From: Bdellovibrio sp. KM01
Lineage (GTDB): Bacteria > Bdellovibrionota > Bdellovibrionia > Bdellovibrionales > Bdellovibrionaceae
DNA: 64,000 nucleotides
Assembly (NCBI RefSeq): GCF_013752535.1
Contig: NZ_CP058348.1
Span: forward strand, 124,001 to 188,000
Direction: 5' to 3'
A program made the position numbers and the translations under genes. Below, piece by piece: positions 24,741 to 35,064 of the stretch (position 1 is its first letter; each line of letters opens with the position of its first letter). The notes beneath the pieces are model-generated. The model made no database searches. It was not told the origin of the DNA and saw only the letters and a list, made by a program, of their open reading frames with translations.

Positions 24741-26246
24741 GTGAAGAGTTTCAGTCTGTATGCGAAAGTTTGGTCAGTCGTGGGCGTGTTGATTGCCGGA
24801 AGTGCGATCATCGCTTATATCGGAATTTCCAAACTTGAATCATTCGATCGCGAGGTCGACGACATCGTCAGCGAAACTGCTGTCAAAGTTGAAATTGCAA
24901 ACGAGCTTCGTGCTTCATTGTTCAAGCAGCTTTATTTGCAACAGACCTATATCTTGGCGAACACTCCCGCAGAAATGTCGAAAATCTCCTCTGAAATTAA
25001 AAAGACGGAAGAGGACTTGGCGCAAGAAATTTCCGGTTACAAAGAATTTCACCTGACTGAAGATGCGCAGATTTTGAAATCCTTTGAAGAGACATATAAA
25101 GATTGGTTGCAACTTTCCCGGGAAGTCCGCGAACACGCAGCTGGCAGTAACGATGCTAAAGCTGTGGAGCTGTTTCAGGGCAAGGGTCACAAAATCCGAG
25201 ATGAAATTTTGGACTATTCGGACAAGCTTGCGCAGTTTAACCGCGTAAAAATGAGTAAAGCCGCAGAAACAGTCCGTGCTGATTACAATATGTCGCACTC
25301 ATTGATCGTGTTGGTAAGTTCATTGATTGGCCTCTTAAGTATTTTAATCTCCGTTCTGGTTTTAACTCGTTTAAAAAAATCTATCAGTCTGGTGATTTCA
25401 AATCTGTCGGACAATTCTCGAAATGTGGCGTTGGCGTCTCATCAAATAGCATCTTCGTCAGAAGAGTTAGCCCAAGCGGCTAGCGAGCAAGCCAACTCAT
25501 TAGAGGAGGCTGTCGGCACTCTTGAAAAAGTGAATGAAGTGCTTGGCTCGACTTTAAAAAATACCCACGAGGCAGCAACGTTGGCCGATGACACTTGTCA
25601 GGCGGCTCTGTCTGGTGAAAATGAAATCCGCGAGCTGAGCCTTTCCATTCGTGAAATTTCAGAGGACTCGATTAAAATCACAGAGATTACCCATGTGATC
25701 GATGACATTGCTTTTCAAATTAATATTCTTGCATTAAATGCCGCTGTCGAAGCAGCTCGCGCCGGCGAGCAAGGCAAGGGCTTCGCGGTGGTTGCAGAAG
25801 CCGTACGAGAGCTTGCACAAAAAAGTGCCTCGGCTGCCAGTGACATTTCCACTTTGATCAAAGGAAGTAACGACAAAATTTCTGAAAAATCCAAGCAGGT
25901 GGATCACAGTGTTTTTGCCCTTAAGAATATTGTAGAGTCCGCTAAAAAGGTGGCGGTACTTAACTCCGAGATCGCTGCAGTTTTCGACAGCCAGTCGGAA
26001 GGATTAAGCCAGGTGAACAAAGCGATGCTGCAAATCGACCAGGCGACGCAAATGAATGCCGCAACTTCTGAAGAGGCGGCGGCAGCGGCGGAGGAATTAG
26101 CCAATCAGTCGGACTCGATGAACGAGACGATTATCTCTTTAGAAGTGACTATAAATGGGTTCGCAAAACAGGCGGAAGAGTCGCATTCCTTGGAGGCAAC
26201 TCCTCAAATGTTATTCAGATCGAATAGGTTCGCTTTGAAGGCATAA
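24741..26246 (+). CDS. Methyl-accepting chemotaxis protein
   Basis: 501 residues from GTG 24741, chosen because AGGAG lies six bases upstream; an upstream TTG lacks a site. N-terminal helix ([20 protein letters not shown]), four-helix sensor (30-185), second helix ([21 protein letters not shown]), then the signalling coiled coil with the tip [19 protein letters not shown]. The [17 protein letters not shown] block is near identical to that of the 11077 receptor. A weak FliA-like element (TACAG then TCCGATGA) lies upstream but is not convincing. Confidence 0.9.
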   Translation: MKSFSLYAKVWSVVGVLIAGSAIIAYIGISKLESFDREVDDIVSETAVKVEIANELRASLFKQLYLQQTYILANTPAEMSKISSEIKKTEEDLAQEISGYKEFHLTEDAQILKSFEETYKDWLQLSREVREHAAGSNDAKAVELFQGKGHKIRDEILDYSDKLAQFNRVKMSKAAETVRADYNMSHSLIVLVSSLIGLLSILISVLVLTRLKKSISLVISNLSDNSRNVALASHQIASSSEELAQAASEQANSLEEAVGTLEKVNEVLGSTLKNTHEAATLADDTCQAALSGENEIRELSLSIREISEDSIKITEITHVIDDIAFQINILALNAAVEAARAGEQGKGFAVVAEAVRELAQKSASAASDISTLIKGSNDKISEKSKQVDHSVFALKNIVESAKKVAVLNSEIAAVFDSQSEGLSQVNKAMLQIDQATQMNAATSEEAAAAAEELANQSDSMNETIISLEVTINGFAKQAEESHSLEATPQMLFRSNRFALKA

Positions 26247-26320
26247 ACCTATGAAATAACGACATTTTTTTAAAACAAAAAGTACCTTTTTGGACGTATT
26301 TTTGATATACCGCATCCCTT

Positions 26321-27334
26321 ATGAATCCACTTCACGCCCTTAAGACGAATCCGTTTGTCCTTGCGCCTATGGCCGGGATCACAGATCACGCATTTCGTAC
26401 ATTCATGAAAAAGCTCGACGCCAGTGTTGTCGTTACCGAGCTTGTGAGTGCCTCGGGCATTGAATATAAATCTGAAAAGACATTGAAGCTGATGAGCTTT
26501 GACGAAACTCAAAGACCCATCGGCGTGCAACTTTTTGGTGAAGACCCAGAAATTCTGGCGCGTGGGGCTCAGTTTGCAGAAGCCGACGGTTGTGATTTCA
26601 TCGATTTGAATTTCGGTTGCCCTGTTCCCAAAGTCGTAAAAAAGGGCGCAGGCTCGGCAATGATGAAAGACCCTGTGCAAATGCAAAAGGTTTTGTCTGC
26701 GGTTAAAGCCGCGGTGAAGATTCCTGTGACGATTAAAATCCGTACGGGTTGGGACTCAACGACTCGCAATGCTTCCGAAATTTGCAATATCGCATACAAC
26801 GAGGGCATGGAGTGGGTCGCAATTCACGGCCGCACTCGTAATCAAGGTTACTCTGGGTTTGCGGACTGGGATTTTATTTCTGAAGTTAAGGCCAACGCAA
26901 AACTACCTATTCTTGGAAACGGAGACATCCTCACACCAAGACAAGCTGTTTTGAGGCTGGAGCAGTCGGGCTGTGATGGGGTGATGATCGGCCGGGGTTG
27001 TCTAAAAAATCCATTCATCTTTATGGATGCCTTGTCCTTATGGCGTGGCGAGTCTGTAAAAGACGTTAAAAGAGACTACGTTAGCTTGTTCAATAGCCTG
27101 AAAAATGAGGTTGTTGCGCATTGTGATGAACACATCACTGGTATTCAGTTGAGAAAGTTTGCAGCTTGGTTCTCGACAGGGTATCCTGGAGCGGCACAAT
27201 TCAGGAAGAATCTTTTCCAATCCAAAAGCAATGAAGAGATCATGACCCTTGCTAACGAATTTTTCGCTGGTATCGGTTCTGTTGAGCAAGAAGATCAGTC
27301 TAAGGATGAGTTCCTTATGGGTGGCCATGGTTAG
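26321..27334 (+). CDS. tRNA-dihydrouridine synthase
   Basis: 337 residues of the Dus family: LAPMAGITDHAFRTFM at the N-terminus (FMN), IDLNFGCPVPKVVKKGAG with the catalytic Cys near residue 100, and VAIHGRTRNQGYSG, where the His/Arg/Thr contact FMN. ILGNGDILTP and VMIGRGCLKNPFIF complete the barrel. It reduces specific uridines in tRNA. The closest classical member is DusB, but the paralogue was not resolved. It stands alone between the chemoreceptor and typA. Confidence 0.88.
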   Translation: MNPLHALKTNPFVLAPMAGITDHAFRTFMKKLDASVVVTELVSASGIEYKSEKTLKLMSFDETQRPIGVQLFGEDPEILARGAQFAEADGCDFIDLNFGCPVPKVVKKGAGSAMMKDPVQMQKVLSAVKAAVKIPVTIKIRTGWDSTTRNASEICNIAYNEGMEWVAIHGRTRNQGYSGFADWDFISEVKANAKLPILGNGDILTPRQAVLRLEQSGCDGVMIGRGCLKNPFIFMDALSLWRGESVKDVKRDYVSLFNSLKNEVVAHCDEHITGIQLRKFAAWFSTGYPGAAQFRKNLFQSKSNEEIMTLANEFFAGIGSVEQEDQSKDEFLMGGHG

Positions 27335-27413
27335 TGCGCTAACCAAATCCTGATATGTATTTTTTAAATTTTTGATTTAGTTTTTACAGTTTCAATTTAA
27401 TGAAGGGTTAAAT

Positions 27414-29228
27414 ATGATTCAAGATCCGAAGAAGATTAGAAATATCGCGATCATCGCGCACGTCGACCACGGTAAAACAACTCTGGTAGACCACTTGATT
27501 AAACAAGCCGGTACATTCCGTGACAATGAGCACGTTGATGATCGTTTGATGGACTCCATGGATCTTGAAAGAGAACGTGGTATCACGATCGCGGCAAAGA
27601 ACGCGTCTTTCGTTTACAAAGATATCAAAGTTAACATCGTAGATACACCGGGACATAGCGACTTCGGTGGTGAAGTTGAACGTATCCTGAACATGGTTGA
27701 TGGTTGTATCCTTCTTTGCGACGCCTCTGAAGGTCCACTTCCACAAACTCGTTTCGTATTGAAAAAAGCTCTAGAGCAAAACTTGAAAGTTATCGTTTGT
27801 ATCAACAAGATCGACCGTTCAGACGCTCGTATCCAAGAAGTACACAACGAACTTTTCGATTTGTTCATCGATCTTGAAGCTACGGAAGAGCAATGTGACT
27901 TCCACACTGTTTACGCTATTGCGCGTGAAGGTATGGCGACTTTGGATCCAGCGGTTAACACTGGTACTCTAGAAGTTCTTTACGATGCTATCGTAAATCT
28001 AGTTCCTCCTCCAAAAATTGATGAAGAAGCTCCATTGCAAGTAATGGTTTCCAACATCTCTTATAACGATTACGTGGGTCGTTTGGCGATCGGTCGTATG
28101 CGTGCAGGCACAATCAAAGTTGGTGACGAAGTTCTTTGTATTCAAGCGAATGCTCAGAAAAAAGTTAAAGTCTCTGCTTTGTACCAATACAAAGTGAACT
28201 CGCAAGTTCCAGCTCAAGAAGTTGGCGCAGGTGACATCGTTGTTATCGCGGGTATGGAAGACTTCACTATCGGTGATACTATCACTTCTGCTACGGACCC
28301 TCGTCCACTTCCGCGTATTCGCGTAGACGAGCCGACAGTAGGGATGATCTTCTCAGTAAATAACGGTCCTTTCGCAGGTATGGAAGGTAAGAACGTTACT
28401 TCTCGTAAGATCCTTGAGCGCCTTGAAAGAGAATTATTGTACAACGTTGCGATCCGTGTAGAAAAAACGGCGAACACTGACGCTTTCAAAGTTGTCGGTC
28501 GTGGTGAGTTGCAATTGGGCGTATTGATCGAACAAATGCGCCGTGAAAACTTCGAGCTTCTGGTTTCCAAACCGACAGTTATCTTTAAGGAAGAAAACGG
28601 TCAAAGAATGGAACCAATGGAGATCGCGGTTATCGATATCGAAGACTCTTACGTTGGTGCGGTTACTGAGAAACTTGGTAAACGTAAAGGTGTAATGACG
28701 AACATGGTTCAAAAAGGATCTGGTCGTACTCGTCTTGAATTCCGTATCCCTTCACGTGGTTTGATCGGTTACCGTTCTGAGTTCCTGACAGATACTCGTG
28801 GAACTGGTTTGCTTAATACGCAATTCGACGGTTGGGACCAGTACAAAGGTGAAATCGAACACCGTATGAATGGTGCGATGATTTCTGACCGTAAAGGTCA
28901 AGCGACAGCATTCGCTATCTGGAATCTTCAAGAGCGCGGTATTATGTACGTTACTCATGGTCAAGATGTGTACGAAGGCATGATCGTAGGTGAGCATGCT
29001 AAGGACAATGATCTAGAAGTAAACATCACTCGCGAGAAGAAATTGTCAAACGTACGTGCTTCGGGTTCTGATGAAGCTATCCGTCTAGTTCCAGTTCGTC
29101 CAATGACGTTGGAAAAAGCAATGGAATGGATCAAAGACTCTGAGTTGATCGAAGTGACACCGAAGAACATCCGTCTTCGTTGCCGCGAAACAGATCCAAA
29201 CAAACGTGCAAGAGCAGCGAAGGAATAA
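27414..29228 (+). CDS. typA: Ribosome-associated GTPase TypA/BipA
   Basis: 604 residues, full length. G1 AHVDHGKTTLV, G2 RGITI (near 48), G3 DTPGHSDFGGEV, G4 NKIDRSDAR and G5 are intact, followed by EF-G-like domains and the BipA C-terminal domain (VEVTPKNIRLRCRE near the end). It binds 70S/30S ribosomes and matters for assembly and stress survival. AAGGG precedes the start. Its stop TAA overlaps the ABC ATPase start (TAATG). Confidence 0.95.
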   Translation: MIQDPKKIRNIAIIAHVDHGKTTLVDHLIKQAGTFRDNEHVDDRLMDSMDLERERGITIAAKNASFVYKDIKVNIVDTPGHSDFGGEVERILNMVDGCILLCDASEGPLPQTRFVLKKALEQNLKVIVCINKIDRSDARIQEVHNELFDLFIDLEATEEQCDFHTVYAIAREGMATLDPAVNTGTLEVLYDAIVNLVPPPKIDEEAPLQVMVSNISYNDYVGRLAIGRMRAGTIKVGDEVLCIQANAQKKVKVSALYQYKVNSQVPAQEVGAGDIVVIAGMEDFTIGDTITSATDPRPLPRIRVDEPTVGMIFSVNNGPFAGMEGKNVTSRKILERLERELLYNVAIRVEKTANTDAFKVVGRGELQLGVLIEQMRRENFELLVSKPTVIFKEENGQRMEPMEIAVIDIEDSYVGAVTEKLGKRKGVMTNMVQKGSGRTRLEFRIPSRGLIGYRSEFLTDTRGTGLLNTQFDGWDQYKGEIEHRMNGAMISDRKGQATAFAIWNLQERGIMYVTHGQDVYEGMIVGEHAKDNDLEVNITREKKLSNVRASGSDEAIRLVPVRPMTLEKAMEWIKDSELIEVTPKNIRLRCRETDPNKRARAAKE

Positions 29229-30154
29229 TGAACTCGAACGTCGCCATTGAAATCAAAGATTTAACCAAAAAGTACGACGACAAAGTCGCCGTTGATGGAA
29301 TAGATCTGGAGATTTACAAGGGCGAATGTTTCGGTCTCTTAGGTCCGAACGGGGCTGGCAAAACAACAGCAATGAAGATGATGTATTGCTCGGCCCTCGT
29401 AACAAGCGGGGAGCTCTATGTACTAGGGCTCAACGTTAAAAAGAACTTCCGTGAAATCAAATCCAGAATCGGCGTTGTACCTCAAGAGGACGGCCTCGAT
29501 CCCGACTTTACAGTCCTGGAAAATCTCTCAGTCTATGCCAGCTATCACAATATCAACCCTGCTGAAGCCGATTTACGTGCTCAGGCCTTGTTGCGTTTGA
29601 TGAAGCTTGAAGAATACCAGGATCGCTCCGTGGAAACGTTAAGTGGCGGTATGAAGCGCCGTTTGGCGATTGCGCGTGGCTTGATCAACTCTCCTGAAGT
29701 GATCTTCCTGGACGAACCGACAACGGGTCTGGATCCGCAGGCACGTATCTGGATTTGGGATTTCTTTAAGCATTTAAAATCTGAAAAAAGCACTTTGGTT
29801 CTGACGACTCACTACATGGAAGAAGCCGAGCAGATGTGTGATCGTGTTGCGATCATCGATGGCGGTAAAATCCTGACGATCGGTAAACCACGCGATTTGA
29901 TCCGTGATCTGATTGGTAAAGAAGTGGTCGAGTTCGACACTAATCCGGTGGATTTGAACTATTACCTGGGCCGATTGCGTGCCGAAGGCTTTGCTTATCA
30001 AGTTATCAAAGACACAGTGTCTGTACTGGTTAAAGAAAATCAGGAAGGCCGTCGTGTTGTGGATCTTATTGCCTCTGACAAAATCTTTATTCGTAAACCG
30101 ACATTGAACGACGTGTTCCTAAAACTTGCGGGACATCAATTGAGGGACGAATAA
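29228..30154 (+). CDS. ABC transporter ATP-binding protein (exporter, NodI-type)
   Basis: 308 residues from the ATG at 29228. Walker A GPNGAGKTTAMK, Q-loop VVPQEDGLDPDFTVLENL, signature LSGGMKRRLAIARGL, Walker B VIFLDEPTTGLD and the switch His (TTHYMEEAEQ) are all present. The C-terminal 75 residues form the extra domain of NodI/drug-exporter ATPases. It pairs with the ABC-2 permease gene that overlaps its stop. The exported substrate is unknown. Confidence 0.92.
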   Translation: MNSNVAIEIKDLTKKYDDKVAVDGIDLEIYKGECFGLLGPNGAGKTTAMKMMYCSALVTSGELYVLGLNVKKNFREIKSRIGVVPQEDGLDPDFTVLENLSVYASYHNINPAEADLRAQALLRLMKLEEYQDRSVETLSGGMKRRLAIARGLINSPEVIFLDEPTTGLDPQARIWIWDFFKHLKSEKSTLVLTTHYMEEAEQMCDRVAIIDGGKILTIGKPRDLIRDLIGKEVVEFDTNPVDLNYYLGRLRAEGFAYQVIKDTVSVLVKENQEGRRVVDLIASDKIFIRKPTLNDVFLKLAGHQLRDE

Positions 30155-30942
30155 TGAAGTTAAAGCAGCTTCTTTCAATTCCTAAGTTTAATGACGGAGC
30201 TTTGAAAGTTTGGCAGCGTAATTTTCTGTATTTTAAAAAGACCATGATGGTGTCTTTATTCTGGATTGTATTGGAACCGGTTATTTACCTGGGAGCGATC
30301 GGTTTCGGTCTGGGCTCGTTCGTAAATAATATGGGCGGTATGTCCTATATCGAATATTTTTTTCCAGCACTTTTGTGTACGACGGCGATGTTGGTTTCTT
30401 TCTTTGAAGGAACTTACGGTAACTATACCAAACTTACTCATCAAAAAACATATGCGACGATCATGTTGACCCGTGTGGGTCCTGAAGAAATTGTAGCAGG
30501 CGAGTTGATGTGGGCAGCGACTAAAGGATTCTTTGGCGTTATCGGTGTTACGATTGTTGCCGTATTCTTTGGATTGATTGATTCATATAAAATATTACTG
30601 ACATTGCCGGTCCTGTTTTTGATTGCGGCTTTGTTTTCTTGTATCGGGATGATCTTTACTTCGATTGCCCGTAACTATGATTCTTTTATTTATTCAACAT
30701 CAGGTCTGATTGTGCCTATGAGCTTGCTAAGCGGAACTTATTTCCCATTGGAACAATTACCATCGGGAATGCGTTATTTGGCGTATTTGTTTCCGCTGAC
30801 TCACGGTGTGGCTGCGGTTCGTGGGATTTTACATGACGGCAACTTGGTTAAAATTGCCGTGCATATCTTGATCTTGTTGGTGCTGACGTGGATATTTATG
30901 AATATCTCGTTCCACCGCATTCGTAACAAACTTCTGAAATAA
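30154..30942 (+). CDS. ABC-2 type transporter permease (NodJ-type)
   Basis: 262 residues with six predicted membrane segments, the ABC2 domain, and the typical late motif LSGTYFPLEQLPSGMRYLAYLFPLTHGV (read in pieces; TYFPLEQLP is diagnostic). It begins at the overlapping TAATG of the ATPase gene, so together they form an export half-operon. It is convergent with the transglycosylase gene two bases away. Confidence 0.9.
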   Translation: MKLKQLLSIPKFNDGALKVWQRNFLYFKKTMMVSLFWIVLEPVIYLGAIGFGLGSFVNNMGGMSYIEYFFPALLCTTAMLVSFFEGTYGNYTKLTHQKTYATIMLTRVGPEEIVAGELMWAATKGFFGVIGVTIVAVFFGLIDSYKILLTLPVLFLIAALFSCIGMIFTSIARNYDSFIYSTSGLIVPMSLLSGTYFPLEQLPSGMRYLAYLFPLTHGVAAVRGILHDGNLVKIAVHILILLVLTWIFMNISFHRIRNKLLK

Positions 30943-30943
30943 T

Positions 30944-31837
30944 CTAGTTATCCAAATTATGTTCGGGCTTGATGTCCAGCTCGGAAGAATCAATGTCGCT
31001 GTTTTCATCGCGGATCTCTTGTTCTAAGCGATCAATCTCGTCATTGCTAAGTGAATTGACCTGCTCAGCCGACATTCCCTTCAAACCCGGAATTTCATCC
31101 ATGGGCGGGGGAGCAGGGCTTAGGAAAGATTGAATTCTTTCCATCGCTACTTCGTATTCGGCCTGATCAATGCTGTGGAATTGATACAGATTTTGAACGA
31201 TCTGACTCATGCGTTTGCGTGCAAATCCCGTCAGTTCTTTTTTGTAGTAGGACTGAGAATACTTAATCGGGCTTGGCAGAACCATCGCCATGAAAGCACT
31301 TTCCACCACATCAAGCTCTGCTGGGGATTTTTTGAAATAGAATTGAGCCGCTTGTTTGATTCCGTAAATGTTTTTACCGAATTCAACTACGTTTAGGTAC
31401 TTTTCCAGAATTTCTTTTTTTGTCAGAGTCTTTTCGATGCGATCAGTGATAATTGCTTCCAGGGCTTTTCTAAAGAAAGTTCTGTCAGCATTCAGGAACA
31501 TGTTCTTGGCAAGCTGCTGAGTGATTGTGGAGCCCCCGCGTTTGTAGACACCGGTTTCCCAGCCTTGGCGGAAGTTCTTTTCAATCGTTCCCCACTCAAA
31601 ACCGTGATGCTTATAGAAGTTCCCATCTTCGGTCATGATGATGGTTCTTTGCAGGTACGAGGAAATCTGTTTCAAAGGAACATAGTTTTTAGATGTCGGG
31701 CACAGATCGACTTTATACATCGTCGTGATAATGCAGCCCTTGATTTCTTTTTCGTTGGGAAGAGTCGACCAGATAAAGGCCGCAGCAGAAATCATGATCG
31801 CAACAATAATGGCAAAAAATAATCCAGCAGCCTTCAT
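30944..31837 (-). CDS. mtgA: Monofunctional peptidoglycan glycosyltransferase (GT51)
   Basis: 297 residues: one N-terminal helix, then a GT51 domain with MTEDGNFYKHHGFEWGTI (catalytic Glu) and RGGSTITQQLAKNMFLNADRTF, then the third motif ILEKYLNVVEFGKNIYGI. The C-terminal 60 residues are acidic and not part of the family. There is no transpeptidase domain. It extends glycan strands from lipid II. The gene is immediately downstream of the SDR gene. Confidence 0.9.
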   Translation of the reverse strand: MKAAGLFFAIIVAIMISAAAFIWSTLPNEKEIKGCIITTMYKVDLCPTSKNYVPLKQISSYLQRTIIMTEDGNFYKHHGFEWGTIEKNFRQGWETGVYKRGGSTITQQLAKNMFLNADRTFFRKALEAIITDRIEKTLTKKEILEKYLNVVEFGKNIYGIKQAAQFYFKKSPAELDVVESAFMAMVLPSPIKYSQSYYKKELTGFARKRMSQIVQNLYQFHSIDQAEYEVAMERIQSFLSPAPPPMDEIPGLKGMSAEQVNSLSNDEIDRLEQEIRDENSDIDSSELDIKPEHNLDN

Positions 31838-32824
31838 CTATTTCAACATCCCCTGATCTTTAACCCATTGAATACTGTTGTGAATGGCTTGGCGAGCTGG
31901 GCGAGGTTTGAAATCCAACTCGCGCTGAGCTTTTGATGAATCAAACCAGTGGTACATAGTTGCCGTATATGCATTTTCTTTACTAAGTGGACCTTTAAGT
32001 CCCATTTTTTCCATAAAGTCGCCAATGGTTCCCACAATGTGCAGAACTTGATCCGGCATTTGCTTATTAGGAGCAGAAACTCCAGCTTCCTCGGCGATCA
32101 TGCGGAAAAGATCTTTGATCAGAATATTTTCGCCAGACAGGATATAGCGCTCTCCAGTTTTACCGATTTTCCAAGCGCTTAGAATTCCTTGAATCACGTC
32201 TTCGACAGCAACGACATTAACGCCACCGGAAGTGTAGAACTTTAGTTTTCCTTGGGCGACTTTCAGCATCATCTTGCGGCTGCCTTTTTTTGCGTCGCCA
32301 AATCCATAGATGGTCGCTGGATTTAAAATGACGGCATCCACTTCGCCTTTGTCGCAGGCTTGTTTCACCAGAAGTTCGGCATCGTGTTTGGTTTCAAAGT
32401 AGCCCAGATTCAAATCGTGGATATTGAAAGCGGAAGTTTCGTTAAGGATTTCCTGGGGATTGTGTCCAGCCCCTACTGCTACAACCGATGATAAGTGAAC
32501 CAGACGGCGAACTTTACGTTCCCGGCAAACTTCAAGAACGTTGGCTGTGCCTTGCACGTTTACTTTTTCCATCAAAGGGCGATCGGCGGCTTTGTAAGCC
32601 ACCACTCCTGCTAAATGGAAAACGGTGTCGATATCTACAAAAGCTTCCAACAGAGAAACAACATCAGTGACATCACCATAGCGGTATTGGCAGTTTACAC
32701 CTTTTAGTTCCGACAGGTCACTGTTCTTACGAACCAGTGCGAAGACTTCGTGACCTTGATCAACCAGGGCCCGAGTCAGCCAGCTACCCAAAAATCCATT
32801 CGCTCCGGTGACTAATACTTTCAT
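31838..32824 (-). CDS. NAD-dependent epimerase/dehydratase (extended SDR)
   Basis: 328 residues. N-terminal GANGFLGSWLTRALVDQGH (TGxxGxxG NAD-binding), the catalytic Tyr-x3-Lys-like GYFETKHDAE, and ILNPATIYGFGDAKKGSR. These look like the hopanoid-associated HpnA / dihydroflavonol-reductase-like branch of SDRs. Whether it acts on a sugar, sterol or lipid is not determined. It starts four bases inside the PAP2 gene end (overlap) and precedes mtgA. Confidence 0.82.
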   Translation of the reverse strand: MKVLVTGANGFLGSWLTRALVDQGHEVFALVRKNSDLSELKGVNCQYRYGDVTDVVSLLEAFVDIDTVFHLAGVVAYKAADRPLMEKVNVQGTANVLEVCRERKVRRLVHLSSVVAVGAGHNPQEILNETSAFNIHDLNLGYFETKHDAELLVKQACDKGEVDAVILNPATIYGFGDAKKGSRKMMLKVAQGKLKFYTSGGVNVVAVEDVIQGILSAWKIGKTGERYILSGENILIKDLFRMIAEEAGVSAPNKQMPDQVLHIVGTIGDFMEKMGLKGPLSKENAYTATMYHWFDSSKAQRELDFKPRPARQAIHNSIQWVKDQGMLK

Positions 32825-33408
32825 GTTGCTTCTGCCTCGTTGTCAGTTTCGTCAAAACGTTCCATTACTTTTTGGCACAACCGGGCCATCAAAATACCAA
32901 GAATCATTCCTAAGACCGCGCCGGCTAAGACATCGGTGGGAAAGTGCACACCGTTATAAACGCGGCTGTAACCAACGATGACTGCTAATGCAAACATCGG
33001 AGCTGCGGCGACGGGAAAGATCACAGAAGTGAAGGTCGCGAAGTTAAACATATTCGTGGCGTGATTTGAAACAAAACTATAACCACCGAATGGAGCGCGC
33101 ACCGTAACTTCTAAACCCTGAGTTTCAGCAGGCCGGGGTCTTTGTACCGTTTTCTTAAACGCCCAATTACCAACAGCATCGGACAATGAAACACTCAAGA
33201 CTGCCATAATAAAAATCGTGCAGCCTTTTTTCCAACCGCGGCGCCAAATGAAGAGTCCGATAATCAACGGAATCATGATCAGCTTCACCGGATTCTTTTT
33301 ATGAAGGTCAGTAATAAATGGAAAAAACACGTCTGCCCAAGGAGCAGTCCAATCTGAATTGATCAGGAGGAAAAGACGTTTATCGAGGTTCAAAATAAAA
33401 TCGAGCAT
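32821..33408 (-). CDS. PAP2-family phosphatase
   Basis: 195 residues with several membrane helices. The three PAP2 motifs are present: KKTVQRPRP (about 88), VSNHATN (motif 2, Ser-x-His) and GYSRVYNGVHFPTDVLAGA (motif 3). It dephosphorylates a lipid phosphate such as undecaprenyl-PP, phosphatidic acid or PGP on the outer face of the inner membrane. In a minus-strand group with the SDR and mtgA genes, recycling undecaprenyl pyrophosphate would make sense, but that is inference. Confidence 0.85.
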   Translation of the reverse strand: MLDFILNLDKRLFLLINSDWTAPWADVFFPFITDLHKKNPVKLIMIPLIIGLFIWRRGWKKGCTIFIMAVLSVSLSDAVGNWAFKKTVQRPRPAETQGLEVTVRAPFGGYSFVSNHATNMFNFATFTSVIFPVAAAPMFALAVIVGYSRVYNGVHFPTDVLAGAVLGMILGILMARLCQKVMERFDETDNEAEAT

Positions 33409-33503
33409 GATAGGGATCTTAACTTAGTTTTTTGCTCGCAGAAAGTCTAGGTCTTCCAATGGTCACAGTGCCTCGTTCAACTCGCTATGGCATCATTGTG
33501 TTT

Positions 33504-34259
33504 ATGGACATTGCGACATTATTAGGCCTTCTTATCGGCTTTGGTGGGATCATTTTTGGAAACCTGATTGAAGGTGGCCACATGAGCTCGCTGATGCAGC
33601 TCACAGCATTTATCATCGTTTTCACCGGCACTGCTGGAGCGGTGATGGTTTCTAGTTCTGAACATGCTCTTAAGACAGGTTTGGATCTTGCAAAAAAAGC
33701 ATTCAAACGTCACGAAAGTGAAGCGCACCGCAAGATGGAAGACATCGTGGAGTACGCAAGAATTGCAAAAAAAGAATCCATTCTTTCACTCGAGCCAAGA
33801 ATCGGCAAAATCGGCGATCCCTTAATGCAAAATGTTTTGCGCAATGTGGTTGATGGCGTTGATGAGTCAATCATCCGCGATATTTTTGAGACTCAAATTT
33901 ACACAGAAGAAGACGAGCTTCTTTCTGGTGCAAAGATCTGGGCTGATGCCGGTGGCTTTGCTCCGACGATTGGTATCATTGGTGCGGTATTAGGATTGAT
34001 CCACGTAATGGGTAATCTAACTGATACAAGTAAACTGGGTGCAGGTATCGCAGTTGCGTTCGTAGCGACTGTTTACGGCGTTGCCTCGGCGAACCTTTTG
34101 TTCTTACCCATGGGGAACAAAATCAAAAAACGTGTTGAAGATATGACTCGTGAAAAGATGATGGTGCTTGAGGGCGGATTGATGATCGCCAAAGGTGCGA
34201 ACCATATCGTGATCGAACAAAAATTAAGGTCGTACCTGCCTCATGCAAGCAAAGCGTAG
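33504..34259 (+). CDS. motA: Flagellar stator protein MotA
   Basis: 251 residues from ATG 33504. This start gives MDIATLLGLLIGFGGIIFG, as in MotA/PomA, although I see no ribosome site; an upstream ATG at 33459 has a weak AGG. Four membrane helices and a cytoplasmic loop with Arg/Glu charges follow. The late helices read FAPTIGIIGAVLGLIHVMGNL and GIAVAFVATVYGVASANL. With MotB it forms the ion-driven stator. B. bacteriovorus HD100 carries three motAB pairs; I recall the first as Bd0144-Bd0145, which would fit this neighbourhood. Confidence 0.9.
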   Translation: MDIATLLGLLIGFGGIIFGNLIEGGHMSSLMQLTAFIIVFTGTAGAVMVSSSEHALKTGLDLAKKAFKRHESEAHRKMEDIVEYARIAKKESILSLEPRIGKIGDPLMQNVLRNVVDGVDESIIRDIFETQIYTEEDELLSGAKIWADAGGFAPTIGIIGAVLGLIHVMGNLTDTSKLGAGIAVAFVATVYGVASANLLFLPMGNKIKKRVEDMTREKMMVLEGGLMIAKGANHIVIEQKLRSYLPHASKA

Positions 34260-34998
34260 ACACAGAAGACACGAAGAACATGTGAATCATGAAAGATGGT
34301 TGGTCTCTTATGCAGACTTTATCACTCTCCTATTCGCCTTCTTTGTGGTGATGTACGCGACCTCTACGGCCAATGAAAATAAGCAAAAAGATTTCGAACA
34401 ATCTATCAAACTGAATTTCCATTTGGTGGGTAAGGGTGGCTCGGATCAAAATGCGGAAACGATTGACTCTGCCATTGCGGAATTGGAAATCCCGGTCGGT
34501 AACTTTCCGAAAAAAGGGGGGCCTGCGGAAGCAGCTGACTATGTCGAGCGTGCTTTGGGTAAGGCCATGAGCAAGGATGATAAAAAGAAAGATATCCAGG
34601 ATGTCTATCATGACTCCGTCGGCGTCCGTGTGTCTTTGACTGCTTCAAGTTTCTTTACGCCTGGTTCTGCAAAGCTTCGTCTGTCGTCATTGCCAGCACT
34701 GGATAAAGTCGCAGAGATCCTATCTGCGAATGATAAAAGAATTATCGTTGAAGGTCATACCGATGATACTCCGATCGCTGATCCGCAGTATCCAAGTAAC
34801 TGGGAGCTCGCTGGGGATCGTTCTGCAGCAGTTGTTCGCTATTTCGTAAAGTACCATAAGCTGAACCCAAAACGCTTCGTTTCAATTTCTTATGGTGATC
34901 AAAAGCCAATCGTTCCCAATGATACGGAAGAGCACAAGGCGATGAACCGCCGAATTGAAATCCTGATCGTCACCGACAACAACAAGGTTGGCATCTAA
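34243..34998 (+). CDS. motB: Flagellar stator protein MotB
   Basis: 251 residues. A basic cytoplasmic start, one helix with the ion-carrying Asp (SYADFITLLFAFFVVMYA, Asp25), a linker, and an OmpA-like peptidoglycan-binding domain (IIVEGHTDDTPIADPQYPSNWELAGDRSA, in pieces; KAMNRRIEILI at the end). Overlaps motA by 17 bases. A strong terminator follows at 35008. Confidence 0.93.
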   Translation: MQAKRRHRRHEEHVNHERWLVSYADFITLLFAFFVVMYATSTANENKQKDFEQSIKLNFHLVGKGGSDQNAETIDSAIAELEIPVGNFPKKGGPAEAADYVERALGKAMSKDDKKKDIQDVYHDSVGVRVSLTASSFFTPGSAKLRLSSLPALDKVAEILSANDKRIIVEGHTDDTPIADPQYPSNWELAGDRSAAVVRYFVKYHKLNPKRFVSISYGDQKPIVPNDTEEHKAMNRRIEILIVTDNNKVGI

Positions 34999-35007
34999 TT
35001 TACAAAT

Positions 35008-35040
35008 AAAAAAGCCAAGGTTTTGAGGCCTTGGCTTTGG
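35008..35040 (+). terminator. Rho-independent terminator after motB
   Basis: Stem AAAGCCAAGG / CCTTGGCTTT (35011-35020 with 35029-35038) and an A-rich leading side. It lies about 10 bases after the motB stop and separates motAB from the convergent gene at 35065. Confidence 0.85.
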
Positions 35041-35064
35041 GGTTTTAAAGAGGGTGGTTGTGGT